Source: Trichobilharzia szidati
Taxonomy: Eukaryota > Platyhelminthes > Trematoda > Strigeidida > Schistosomatidae
Length of the DNA stretch: 64,000 nucleotides
Assembly: GCA_944472155.2 (NCBI GenBank)
Contig: OX235272.1
Span: forward strand, 90,092,020-90,156,019
Direction of reading: 5' to 3'
The translations under genes were made by a program, and so were the position numbers. Numbering within the stretch: position 1 is the first letter of the stretch; every line of letters begins with the position of its first letter. Positions 13,101 through 28,100 of this stretch are shown here, piece by piece. The notes under the pieces were generated by a model, which ran no database searches, was not told where the DNA came from, and saw nothing but the letters and a program-made list of their open reading frames with translations.

Positions 13101-16100
13101 TAACTGCACACTAAATGGGTTTTTTTCTACGTGTATGTTTTATACTCGAATAAGTTATCTTAATCGTATTTACAAAATTTCTTCATCAAGCAGAATGGCA
13201 ATTTCATAAACCCTTCCTCTAGGCTTTATAACAAAATACTCATTTTTCAAAAGAATGGATACTGAACAAAGAGTACTTTTTTCGATAACTTCATCATCAG
13301 GCTCTACAATTATATATACATTATAGTGAATGAACTAGTGTTATGAACAACATTAATGTTTAAATAACATCGAATTAGTAATATCAGTAGATTACTACAG
13401 TTCAGTAGCATCAACATAAAAATAAAGTGAAAGTCAGAAAAATTAGGAAAGATAATGTTACAAATTCATGAATTTATAGTCTCTACTGAAGGCTAGGGCA
13501 GTAGTAGTGGACTTGCTTCTTTTGCACACAAAGCTCTGACTGTTTCATGCGAATCGCGATAGCCTCTGCTGTTTGGAGTATGCTGTGCTTCGATGATCTT
13601 GACAATTTATTTGGCACCCGGTAGATTATAGAAAAGGATTCTTCCACACTGGCTTTGTGACCGGTTTTGAACCAGGTGGTCCAATATCGAACTGTTGATG
13701 GTTTTCACTACACATTTACTCAGACATACTGGAAGATGTTCTCGAGTAAACTCATTTAACCGACTATAATTAGCCCTACTACAGTGCGCTTCTTTCCATC
13801 TCTACAGTATTAGTATTGCACATAAAAGCAAGTTCATATCCCTGTGACATTTGAGCAGTTAGGCAAAACAGAATAAAACAGTTATCACCCTCGAAATCTT
13901 TTGTATCACATTTAAAGTATCCACACTCATTTTTTCTTAACTTTTGGAAAATGGATTTATCCTTCACAGTCAATTACTTAATTTATCTGAGTGAAAATTG
14001 AATATGTGAACTGAACAGTCTATTTAAACGTCTCTCTAAAATTTAATCCATCACATTTAAATTCATACATTTGTGAAAATACGTTTTATAACAAACAGTA
14101 GCAAACATCACTATGTAATCGTTTTTAGCTAGAGATGGTAAATATGATCTAGTGAAGAGTCTTTTGAAGTAACAGATTGTAACACAATCACTTCATTTGA
14201 TATCAACTACAATAGCAATAACCCAATAAATCAGAAAAGAAACTGTATGAAAACATTGTTTAAAAGGGTCTTAACACACTGTTTCCACCCGAGGCACTGA
14301 AAACGGAACCAGAGATTGCGGAAGAGAAGCTCACGCCGTTATTGCAAAAGATGTGGAAGGAAGGAAAGGTGCCTACTGACTGGAAGAAACGCTGACAAAA
14401 CTCACTTGAAACACACAGTCACAAAATGCCCCTAAAGACAGCAAAAGCAAAAACAAACAAACAATACTTGAAAATTAATCTGATGCTCACTAGTGACTGA
14501 TCCTATTCAGGTAGGCAGTTACCTGGGGTTCTAGTGGGAAGCCGCGACCACTAGGGTACAACAGGTTGAAAGTGAGGACAGTTACTCATCGACGACACTG
14601 AGATATGGTTGCGCTATGTTATAAATTGGCAGAAGCTAGAATTCGTGAGCAATTTGTCCGTGTCCCAGTAGCTTAATGGTCAGCGAACTCGCTAGCCTTC
14701 TAACCAGAAGGTTGCGTGTTCGAGCCCTGATGGTGGGTGCGTACTGGTGAAGAGTGCCAAAATTGGCTGACGAAACAGCTGTCCAGTACTCCCTGTTGGT
14801 TTCCAATGACTCTCTAACTGATGTCAGCTCATAATGAAATCCTCCAACTAATCAAACACAATCCCTATACAAAAAACAACCAATACTTGAAATGTATTCT
14901 TCAGTAAATTTGCGGTTCTGTTAAACACTAATGACATAAAAAACTATAAGTGCAAAACGAGTACTTAGAATCAAGTAGAATATTTCCAACAAGGAGGGAT
15001 CGAAAACTCTGTCCACAAGAATCTAACACTAATGCTTCCGCCGACAGTCGAGAGTCAGAATGACCTCACTTCACTAAAACAAAACAAAACATCGTTAAAC
15101 AACATATTATCAATGTATGCATAACTACAAAAAGGGAAGCACTAAAATTAGAGGCTAAGCAGAGACAAAGAAAACTAATCAGGATCAAATCAGCATGCAA
15201 TGTACAAATACATATCGGGACAACGGTATACCAGTCCAGGAGAAAAACGGGTAATAATTACAAACTTGAAACGTCCAGGAGGGATCTTCCAAACAATCTT
15301 TCCGTTACACTTGGTTTAATTAACTACTCAAGCATAAAGACACCCTTTTTGATAAGTAACGAATTACTGAACACATATCATTGTATTGCTTAGCGGGTAT
15401 CTTTCAGAATAATCAGTTTCGTCTCCAATTAAAAGTTGCATGAAGTGCTAAATGTTCATGAGATTTACTTAAAGTGTATTCTCATTTAAGCAGGAAATTC
15501 CCATTAATGACTACAAATCATGATTTGGCAGAAGTTAGAATTCACGGGCCATTGGATCGGGTATACGAGCTCGCCTTGTAACCAGAAGGTCGTGGGTTCG
15601 AATCCCGGTGGGTGCGTACTGATGAAGAGTTCCAAACTAGGATGAAACAGCTGTCTAGTATTCCCAGGTTTTCCAATGGTTCTCTAACCAATGTCAGCTC
15701 ATGATGAAAATCCTGTAACCAATCAAATCCCTACAAACCAACACTTGAAAATCATTATCAGTTATGATAACATTTCCAATATGAACCTCTACCTATTCTA
15801 AGTATACGAATGCGTATGTCATTGTTCTCAAATAAAACTTTAACTTTGACGTTTGTATGTCTTTCATAAAAACAGATAACATGGCGTCAATATTATGCAT
15901 TTAATGGAGAGGACAGAAGTTCTTTGACCGAATATTCAGCAAATGTACCTGCAGTAAGTTACTTAATACTTATGTTATTTTAATATGCTTGACTGTTCAA
16001 CAGACAGCATTCTGATCGAAATGTTTTTATCTTAGAATAATATGTAATTACTATTCTATGTATCATCGTAACGAAATTATTTATTGGCAACTCGATGTAC

Positions 16101-19100
16101 AGATATAGGCAAAATACATCTACTATGTGTTAGAATCACAATCTGCACTTGTCTTGCGTATTGTACTACTTCTGTCTGTCTTCCTTTCATGTTTTCTTCG
16201 TTGTTTCACAAGCATTGTTTAACTTTATGATCTTTTTTCCTTAAACCTATTGTATATATTAGGCTGCCAATAACTGATGAGAGGCCTTGAAATAATGTGG
16301 GCACACTTTATACTGCTATCCCGTTCAAACTTTGACGAATTTAAATTTCAGTTTTGATCATGATTTGACTTCATTTAACGAACCATTGAGAACCAACAGG
16401 ATGTATTGGACAGCTGTTTCGTCCTCGTCCTGGACTCTTCACAGTGTGTACCCATGACCACACGAGGAATCGAACCCAGGACCTTTAGGTTACAGGACGA
16501 ACTCGCATACCATTCAGCCACTCGGACGGAATCTAATGGTCTATCAATTCTAATTTCTGCCAGTTCGCCATATAGTGGGACTAGCAAATGAAATTGCTGC
16601 AAACCAACAGTAGTGACTCACTACAGGATGAAGTTTGCATAGGGTTCTAGAGGGAAGCCGTGATCAGTGTGGTCTACTCAGTTGAGCGTGACACTAGCTG
16701 GTGGTCGTGCCATATTGCGCATTGACAGAAGTCAAAAAGAGATGGACTATTGGATTCCGTCCAGTGGATGAATGGTATACGAGTTCGCCTAGTAACCTGA
16801 AAGTTCTGGGTTTGATTCTTAGTGGGGTCATAGGTGTGTACTGCCAAAGAATCCCAAACAAAGACATGACAGCTGCCCAATACTCCCAGGTTCTCGATGG
16901 TTCTTTAAATGAAGTTAGTCCGTGATCCAGACAAATAATTTCTTGAGGCATGAATATATTCTCTACAGATGACGAAGTGAATTTCATTCACATTTGTTTC
17001 TACTTAACTCCTTTACGCTCTGAGTGGGACTTATGGCTCCAATCTTTGAGTTCTGAAGTTTTAACAGCGGTGGTATTTTCACGGGGTAGGGTTTCACTAG
17101 CTTCACACTCCCAGCCTCCATTCCTTTCCAGTCTTCCCACCAGCAAATAAAATAGGCGTGGTTTAGTGTAACATCAGAACACAAGAGTATTTGGCAATGG
17201 CATTACTTATTGCTAACTCGATGTAAAGATATAGGCAAAGTACATCTACCATACATTAAAATCACAATTTGCACACGTCTTCCGTATTGCGCTACTTTTT
17301 TGTTTCATAAGCATAGTTTAACTCTTCTTTTCACCATTAAATTCATCTCTCCACCATTCGACATTTTTGCAGATGACGTACATATTTATATGTGTATCTA
17401 TGTACTACCTAAATATCTTATCAGTAGCACACGCCCATTTATTTGTTTGCTATTTGGAAGAAATCTGAAATCAAGAGTTGAAATCGAGTTCTACACTTAC
17501 CAGATAATGATTGCTGCTTTACGCACAACATTAATTTAGCTGTGTTTCGCTCTAAAAAAATGCACTCTGAAGTCGAACATCAGTGATAAGTGGAAGATCA
17601 TTAAAAAGTCGACCCCCCCCCCTCTCAAAGGACCAACTTTATAAGCGTAGAATATTCGCCACATAATACGCAGATATTTATTACCGTCTTAGCAAATCAC
17701 TCAACTACTTATTACTTTTCATACAATTGACTTTGTTAAACTTCGATAAAGAAAGAAAGAAAGACCGGATTTACGGTATAAAATGATCCCATCATTCTAG
17801 TTCACACAGGTTCCCATCAGTTAACTGCAGACTGTTCTAGAAATTAAAATGGTTTTGAAACAATGACAATAGCATACTTCAATGTTAAAAAGAGTTATCA
17901 AATTAACTCACCCAAAATGTAATCACTAGAATTTTTAGTTTATGTCACCATCAATTTGTTTTGTTTTCAGAGTAGAAAAGGAATAAGAGAAAGGTACTGA
18001 AGACAGAAAACAGAAACAGTTTATTAAATATTGTTAGCTTATTAGTTCACATAGAAACTCAAGAAGGAAATATTTCATAAAAATTAAAATTCAAAGGAGA
18101 AGGAGTATTACAAAAGACTGACAAGAGAATGAAAGGAGAAATGAAAAGATACATTCCTGCGGCTGAACTCGTAACACTTTGCAGCATCACATGCTCAATA
18201 AGCCAGTCTAAACCGGAAAAGTACCCCACTGATATCATCTCCAACTACGTTTATAAATGTACGTGCACTTGTATGAACAAGTACATTAAAAGGACAGAAA
18301 GAAGGGATTCTATACCGTTTTCTCACCATGCATACAGAAAGAGAGTGTAATCAATGTCTCTTTCCCTTGGTAACTGCATTCTGATGACACTGATTAATCA
18401 TCCATTATTATTGATTTCACCTCACTAAGCAAATTTTGGTCTTGTGAACTATAACCTTCGTGAATTTCTAAGTCAAATTAGAAGCTAACCCTATTTATTA
18501 GATTTTCTCGCTTTCTGTAATTCTTAAATTTCGGAGGCGTTAATTTTCATAATATTTCTCTACTACCATTCAAACATTGAAGAATGTTATTTCCATTCTT
18601 TTATAACCATTTTAATTTCACGTGGTCTGGAGTTAACTGATGGGAACCTGTGAGAAATCGAATGATGGTATCATTTTATACTAATTGTTTATCAAAGCCA
18701 AATTAGTCGAAGTGATGCATAGAACTGAAACAGTTCCTAAATATCTGTCACTTAAGTAATAAAATTAAGATCAGATATCCCGAAAATTTAAATAATGTTC
18801 CCTCTATAGATGTAAGTACAACACAGCTGAACAATGACGAAAACACTAATAGAAGCTCTAGAAATGTGTATTCTACTATCATTATATAGTAAGCGCACAG
18901 CAGAGGACTAAAAATTAATCTACACCATGGAAACTGGTGATATATTTTAAATTCAGTTTTCCCATTCTTTGAAAATCATGTGATTTATTCACTTACAGAC
19001 TACTCATGTTTAATATGTTACTATTTTCTTGTATTACTTATATTTGTATCAGTAGTTAAAAATATATTACAAAATAAAATAAAAATCAGTGAGGAAAATT

Positions 19101-22100
19101 TTCTTTATTGACGAAATCACCTTCAGAGGCTGCACAATTATATTTTCACTTACCGGAAATATACAGTAATCTACTGTTAAGTAATAGTGTTGACGCAGTC
19201 GATGTAAATACCGAGAATCGGTTACTAAAATAAATATAAATGATTGAAAAATTAAGTAATAGTCAGAGGTGCAATGGAAGAAAGGCCATGGGATTTGATA
19301 AGGTTAATATCGTTTTGGAATAAGAAGTTATCTAGTTGGATGTCCACCTGAAAAATGTGAAGAGCATTAGAAGATACACAAACGGAACATGTAAGATTGA
19401 CAATACTGAATTAATTATTAATGATAAAAGTGAACGATTAGGGAAGTGATTGAGACCATGGTAGAATATGAGATTGAATAAACTTTTTTAGTACTCAGAG
19501 ATCGGGATTGTATTGACGAGTCGCCAAAGCCATCGGCGCAAGTAAAAGTCAAAACCTAACATGCCTTGTCTCATTCGGTTCCATCCTGTAAACAATCTTA
19601 AAGGACGACTCTGCTGGCCTGCTGACTTGAAGAAAAGGTTACATCATCAGTTATGAGTAATCGAATGCCAGAGTATTCGGTTAAACAGAGCCCAAAACGC
19701 CATCGGTGATGCTGTCTGTATGCATTAAAACTGGATAGATAGTCACTATATGTAAATAAAGAATGTTTATCCTAAATGATAAGAGGTATGTGTAAATGAA
19801 TAATGTATATTACAAATGAAGTATTAAAATCTACAGTGAACTGAACACCAGATAGAAGATTGCGAAATAAAACATTGGTGACTTTCTTTACAATAGTCTT
19901 TCAAGCACCGACCTAATTTTCAGAACTACCTGTTTCTATAAGGCTACTGAACTAAAGCTCTCTGAATTTCACTGAATTCAAAAATCAGGAAGATGAGGGT
20001 TATTTCTATCTAGTTTGTATATTTAGATATGCATTTTATTTGGTACCTTAAATATTATTTCACTATTAAATATACCCTGTTATTTTTTCAGGATAAAACT
20101 ATGTATTTGATTCAGAATCTTAAACCAGGAACACCATACAAAATTGAAGTAAGTTATGCTAATAATTCACACGAAATTCATTTTGCCACTTTTTGAACAG
20201 GCGACAGAATTTGTTGACTGATGTTGAATTTCGCGCAGTTTCAATAGGAATGAAAAAAAATAAACTAGCCAATCAAATAGGGCTAAATGTGTTCACTAGA
20301 TGGACTGGTTGAACGACTTCGAGCTCGCTTCTAGTTGATTTTGACTAGAAATAACGTTCACGATTGATGTGTGGCCATCTATCCTGCTAGACCCGACCTT
20401 CGACCACACTATCCGCTGACTCTTTAGCCTGGCTCACCTAACCTGGTGGACAGTCTGTTCTTAACACTGCCCAGCTGGCAAAGGGAGAATATGACACTTA
20501 TGGCTGCTGAAAGATGTATCTGTTGACGATGATCTGAAGAGAGTGCAGTTGCACCACAAGAAAGCTGCCGAGTTTTTCTCCCTTGAAAATCTAATAGTCT
20601 AACCTGTGTTTCAATCCAAACAGATATACAAATCAGTCGTTGAAAGTTCGAATGATTTGAGGAAATTCTTTGATCCCCCACAAAATTATTGAGTCTGAAC
20701 TAGATTTAAATGTCTATGTGTCCTTGATGTTGACTGAGAATCAAATAATGAAAAAGTCAAAAGCAATAAAATGAAGCTATATTAATTATTCTACTGAGTA
20801 AATCAGCATGGTCAATAAAATCATGCAGTGGTGAGAAACAGTTTCCCGTAAGGTTTTGATGCAAATATATTCTGATGACAGGGCTATCAGTGCAGTTTCT
20901 AAGGTCTTTTCATTAAAAATAGTCTGATAAATGACTGAAGTGAAACATGTGAGTACAAAGTCGTATGAATGTGAAAACGAAGATTATCAAGTTGTAATTA
21001 GCATCAAACCTAATGCTTCAGTACTTACTGGTTAAAGAAAACACTGGCAAATGATTTATCGGTTCCAGGATTTCATCATGAGCTAACATCGGTTAGAGAA
21101 ACATTGGAAAACCCGGGAGTACTGGACAGTTGTTTCGTTTGAGTTTGGGGCACACCTAGTGGGGTTCAAACTCAGGACCTTCTGGGTACAAGATGACCTC
21201 ATAAACTAGGATAAAACGCCTCTCCAGTACTCCCAGGTTTCCTAATGGTTCTCTAACCGATGTCAGCTCATCATGAAATCCTGTAACAAATCAAATCCCT
21301 GAAAACCAACACTTGATTTCCACTCTGATGATCACTAGCGACTGGCCCCATTCAGGTAGGTAGTTACCTGGGTTCTAGTGGGAAGCCGTGACCAGTAGTG
21401 TACAGAAGGTCGGATGTAAGGATAAATATTCGCCAGCGATGACATTGGCTAGTGGTCGTGCTATATCGTGAATTGGGCTGGCCAATGCATTGTGTCCCAA
21501 TGGCCTCATGGTCTACAAGCTCGCCTTGTAACCAGAATGTCCTGGCTCCGAACCCTGGCGGTGAGTGCGTACTGTTGAACAGTCCCAAACTAGGGTAAAA
21601 CAGCTATCCAGTACTCTCAGGTTTTCCAGTGGTTCTCTAGACGATGTTAGCTCATGATGGAGTCCTGTAACCACTCAAATCCTTGCAAACCAACACTTAA
21701 ATAATTTACCACTTAGTGCCCAATCTATGATCTATACTGTACGTTTTCATACCAAGACAGAGTAAGAATGGTCACAGATTTACACATTCAGTTCTTTCGA
21801 TCCAAGCACATACATTTTAGTTCAGGATGATATTTTTAAAGAGTGCCAATTGAATACTATGCACCCTACAGTATCATTTTTGACAAGAAAGAACCAGGTA
21901 TTTAACGGAAAGAGTTGCTCTAATGCAAAGATTTTTTATTTCAAATGCGACAGAAAAAGTTGCAATAAAAAAAGACAGAATATCTATCTATAAGTCTAAG
22001 TAAGGCTGAGCAATAAAGAAACTTCATGCATACAGCCAAGTGTAAAAATCACGAGATGGCTTTATTGTATTGACTTGTGACAAGGAAAATGCCGCTTACG

Positions 22101-25100
22101 AGGGAAATGAATAAGACCTCTAGTTAAATGGTTAGTTTCAGACACAGAATGAATGTGAGAAGAGAAATACAGAAGTTCTAACTTACCAAAACTAAAGCAA
22201 ATGTCATAACTGCCCTTGAGAAATTGAACAGCTACGGAAATACCAAATGGAAACAGTAAGGTTGTTGATATTAGATAGTTAGGGCATTCGGCAGGAAGAC
22301 TTCGACCTAGGTTTCGTGCCAGTTGGCACTCACCAGTTGGCAAGGCTTACCTGCAACCTTGCAGAAAGTCATGTCTCTTCTGAGTCTAGAACACGCGCCA
22401 CCCAGTGCTGCAGTCAAAGGCATTACCACTGAGCTATTCGGGCTCACGACTGACGTCCAGTAGGAACGTATTAGATACTTTTGATTGGATAGTAGTTAGT
22501 AACTAGTGTTAAGTGTCTAGTCGTTTGTTTGGTGCCGAGTGAATTCCATCACTCATGTCGTGCCTAAATTACTAAACGAAAGCAAAATATTAGAAATATT
22601 TTTTTAATGTCACATAAGAGGAATTCACCTAGTATATTACGCAACATCAAGTTCAACATAGAACAGATATTTTCAGATGTGCAAATCACTCCAATAAATG
22701 ACTTTGTATAGTGTTTACTTTGCACATTTGTTTGTTTATTCACATGTGTATATTTTTTCTGTCTATGGTGTTTTAATTAGGTGAAAGCAGTTTCACTCTT
22801 TGAAGGAAAAGAACTTAAAAGTCATCCGAACACTTTGTACATATCTACAATACAAATTCCTACTCAGCACACAGAAACAGGTGAGTTATCAGGATTTACA
22901 CTTCATTAAATTTAGATTACTACATTCATTTCAAGTTTACTAACTTAGTTTTCCCAGTTACCCAGGCTGTTAGTGTAAGGGACACTCGAACATGGATCTG
23001 AAAACACCCAGGCTGATAAACAGTCAAATATTTACCTCTTTCATACCTACCACATCCTTGACATGCTATCGCATTTACGCAGACCTTGCTTATCTGTTTA
23101 CTTCATCTTGGGTAATATTTTAGTGTAACTAGGAAAATTTCCTCACAATAGGATATTTCTCTACTAATATTAACTAAAAAACGTAATGGAGTTAATTAAC
23201 CATTCATAAATCACCCTGGTCCACTATATTTCACCCTATATTAGAGTTGAAGGAGTTTAAAGATGTTGACAGTCACTCAACACACTCTGTGTACAGATGC
23301 AAATGTTTATCCTATAACTCCCAAAGCATTTGTTCCACTGAAATCAGAGATAAACCAAAAAACACCAAATTTAGCTGTCCAAAATAAGAGATATATATTT
23401 TAGGATCAGAAACGTAGAACGATGATGACTGCTTAACAAGGTAGGGTTCATCCACTAACTACCGAACGTAGCATGACAGTGTTTCAAATGGTATGGAAGT
23501 CTGACCGCAAACCTTCAGTTTAACGAGTGAAAATAAACCCTAAGGGACTGTAATGACCAAAATCGACGTGTTGCGGTCTGAACACAGGGAACTTATCTTT
23601 GCATCCTACTGGATAGCTGTCCGAAACTTCCCTGAGAGACGCACAATCACAAAACGCTCTAAAGACAGCAAAAAGACGATTGTTTGTGGTTGGATTCTAA
23701 ATGTGGTTCTATTCAACAATAATAAAAATCAAAACCTCAAAATTACCTCAACAGTGCCGTTAGTCAGCTATACAGTCAGTGTAGTTCTCTAAGCACAAAA
23801 CAAGCACTGCAGAATAAAATTAGTTAACCAAAACCCAACTGTAAGAAGTACCTTACAGTCAAGTAGAATATTCCCAACAAGGTGGGATGAAAACCTCTCT
23901 CAGCGAGAATCACACACCAACAATTTCCGCTGACAGTCCAATGTCAGAATGACTTTCATTCACTTAAAGAAAATCACATCATAAAACATCACATTATCAA
24001 TGTACACACAACCACAAAGAGAAGCATTAGAATTAGTGAATAAACAGGAACAAAGACAAATGATAAAGATCAAGTCAAAATATGATATGCAATTGTCAGA
24101 AAAATGATATACAGTCTAGGAGAAATGAGGATAATGACTGCAAAGTTAGTTGAAATACAAAGAATTCTGCAGACAAATAATTTTGGGGGGAATTGGATGG
24201 AGGATTTCATCATGAGCTGACATCAGTTAGAGAACCACTGGAAAACCAGCAGTGGAGTACTGGACAGCCGTTTAGTCCTAGTTTGGAACTCTTCAGCAGT
24301 ACGCACCCACCGCCAGGGTTCGAACCCAGGACCTTCTGGTTACAAGGCTAGCGATCTCGTAGACCATTAAGCCACTGGGATCCGATTCAGTGGCCAGCCC
24401 ATGAATTCTAACTTCTGCTAATTCCAATGGTTCTCTAACTGATGTCAGCTCATGATGAAATCCTCCATCTAATCAAACTAAATCCCTACAAAAACCAATA
24501 TTTGGGGGGAATTATTTACCTATGCAAAGTAAATCCTCAAGGATATCTAATTGCCAGTAGTATCGTTCTCTAACTTAAGTTGAGTTAAACCTGAAAATAG
24601 AAACCATTAATTTTCCCTTTGTTACTAGATGAAAAACAACAATAATAATAATTAGAGGAGTATATTCGCGAAGTGTATGTAGTTTATTAAGGAACTTCAT
24701 TACCCCTCCCTCCAGTAGTTCTAATCCTGTAAGTATAGAATTACCAGATGCTTACAATTGAACTGTAATAACAGTGAGTGAAATGAAACGCTCAGGGATA
24801 CCTTTGAGAATGATAAACTAAAAGTGTACGCAAGCATTATGAAACTGTAACTGTTAATTTGCTTGCTGTTTTTTTCTTCTTAAATTTCAGTATTAACGCC
24901 TTTCACATCATCATCGTCGAATGACACTTGTATATGTGGAGATTCTAGACGAGATTATTTAACCGTCAGAGAACAATATTATGAAAATGAACAGCTTCAT
25001 GCAATTTTATCTTTAAATGTTAAAATAAGTGAGTACAAGTCATTTAGTTAGTTTGTTTTTTTTTGCTTCAGTAAATATACTGTATAAAACTCTTTTTGTG

Positions 25101-28100
25101 AATAAGAAGTAAAGTAATATCCAGGTCATATCCAAGGTATATGTACTACTGATGAGTAGTTGTATACCACAGATGGGAACCAGTAATGCTTCCTACTCAG
25201 ACTAACGTGATCATGACACCAGAGGGCCGTTTCGGTCGTTTGAGGCCTGCTCATCAACAGTGTATCCGGTTTGACTGAGTTCAGAGAGGAAACTTTAGTG
25301 AAATTCAACCTCAAACTGTGTAAAAACTGAAAATTAATTTGGAAGTTAAGAATTTTATTCATCGAATTATCAGTTTGACCAAGTAACTATCCAGAAATTG
25401 GGTGGTTTGAACTGTTTCGGCTCATAGAGCTGAGTCATACCGAGTACACCGATGATGGGCTCGGGGCCAAACGAGCGAAACGGCCGTCTAGTGTCCTTAT
25501 CACTTCGATACTCTGGCTATCAAGCACTGCTGGTTGGCATTAGTGATACGCAACTACCCATTTCAGCCAATCAGTAGTATATAGTTTTTATGCAAATATA
25601 CCTGCTTACTTGATTACCATTTATGGTGTCAAGCAGATCATATACTCTGATCTGAATACTTTGGTTCCCAGAGGAAACTCTGGTGAAAATTTCACCCCCT
25701 CGAACTGTGTACATTGCATATTACTAACTAATTTGCAAATTCCGAATTTGATTCATGTCAAAGATCATTAGAAATAAGAAAGTGGTAAATAAACCATCGA
25801 TCCCAAAATGGTATTTTTTAATCCCCAATATCATGAATGATCTCCCAGCTGGATATCTCCTTAGTAGTTAGTTATATTCTGCTAACACAGCTAAAATCTC
25901 TAAATAGGATAAAATAGTCGTGCTTCAGTACTCCATGACTTTCATCCGTTGCTGGTTCTTGATAAAAACATATCGTGAAATCAATTACAAAATTACAATA
26001 CCTCAAAGGTGACTGACTACATTATGGTGTCTAAAGGGAATTGAGGCTAACCGCTTGTCTTCAGGAAATAACGATAGGCAAAGCGATTTGTTCTTGATGG
26101 TTATACCTAATTTATAGATTATTTCAGGAAGTTCACCTTTCAAAATTCTTACAATTTGAGCAGGATAAAAAGGATCCACTAAATCAACAATGATGAAACA
26201 CCGTGCTTAGTATTTAAATCAGTTAGTCCCTTTATGAATTTAGACAAAACAATGAGAAGACGTAACATATCTCAAACGTGTAATGTATTTGCGCAACACA
26301 CTTCAGAACACATTTATATAGAAGGCAACAGGGAATATAGGATCACAATTTTTGTCAATATAATCCTCAAGTACTGGTTTGTAGGGATGTTGTCTGATTG
26401 GTTGGAGGATTTCGTCCTGAGCTGACATCATTTAGAGAACCATTGGAAGACCTAGGAGTACTGGACAGCTGTTTCGTCCTAGTTCGGGACTCTTCAGGAG
26501 CACGCGCTCACCAAGGTTCGAACCCAGGACCTTCCTGTTACAAGGCGAGTTTGTAGACCATTAAGCCACTGGGACCCGATCCGATGGCCAGCCCATGAAT
26601 TCTAACTTCTACCAATTCACGATATAGTACGACCACTTAGCAGTGTCTTCGATGAGTAACTGTCCTCACCTTCAAAATGTCTGCAGGTCTTGGTCATAGA
26701 TAAGAGATACGAAAATGATGTAAATAAACAGGGTAAGAATAAAAAGGGGTGAAGCTTGGTTCTAAAATTAGATTTCCAAGGCCGGTTCAGTGTAATTATG
26801 AATAATTTTGGAACACATTAAACACGTTTCAGCCTTTTCTTAGCTTTTTAAGGCTTCAATGAATTTAAGTATGTGGTCAAAACCTGGCTTACACATGGGT
26901 TTAAAGGCATTATTGAAATCAAGTTTGCAACCCATCCCAATGATGTGCTTTGTGATAAATGATGCTAGACATCTGTTTTCAGGATTAATTGTATCCAGTG
27001 ATTTTATTTGTTCTTGTAACCACTTAGGAATATGTTTTTTAGCCCTGTCCCGCAGAGACCGATGGGTTCTCCCTATATACATGGGACCACACATACATGT
27101 AAATTGGTAAATACAGTGGGATGTGACACTGTCGTTTGGTTGCTATGAGGGTTTACAGGACAACATAAATCTCGTTTTCTCTATGAAAATGAGTTTAGCT
27201 GTATAGTAAGTGTTATTAAGTGCAGCCCTGAGTCTTCATTTAATTATCAGACTTTGGTTATCAACCTTGAACAATGAGGATATATATATAATAACTTAAT
27301 ATATTTAATTACTCAACATTTTGTTTAGATAAAGAACAACTCAATGTAACTATTCCGACAACAGATTTAATCTACAGTGTTGAATGGACCCCAAAAGTTT
27401 GTATTGAAACTCAGAATCAAACAAGTACAGAATTTCTTGGAACACAAAGAAAAGGAGTATCAGTAAGTGTCTTTGAACTCAATCACCCACATATTCACTC
27501 TTTCAAATTGATTTTTTTCTAAACTTTTCAACTGACTGATTATGACAATTACAAATTTAATCTGTTTCTTTTGCTGATAAAAGTAATATATAAATAACTT
27601 CATGATAAATGTGATAAATTTGTGCGTAACAGTAAGTTTTGACTAAGTCTCATTTATGCTGCAGTGAAAGCTCACTAATTTAAGTTGGATTAGTTTAGGG
27701 TATCCTGTTATTGTGATCTTTAGATTGGTTATTTGAAAGTAACTAATTTTATGCTGATCAGTTCTCAGTGTTATTGAAGTTTAGCCATTCGAAAAGCAAA
27801 TAAACCGCATGTCGATGCAGCACTATTCACTGTGTTTTGTCTACGTTCAGTTCTTTTAGGTGGCTTTGATGTTTCCAATAAACTTCAGTTGCTTTCAATC
27901 ATGCTAAACAACCATGAATACCTGAAGTAATTTGGTGGACGATAACTAACAGTGGAATCCAGGATGCGCATTTCTTCCGACTAGAGATCCATTGGCTGGA
28001 TATATCTTCATTCCCCAGTTAGTGATAGTGTTTCCACCAAAACTTCAATACAGTACCTATCGTTTCAAACGCTGAAACGTTTTCCACTTGGTCATTCGGG

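Noticed and set aside
14880..24165. CRISPR, operon or phage-like organisation
   Set aside because: Introns, SINEs and PLEs show a eukaryotic genome; repeats here are dispersed, not regularly spaced.
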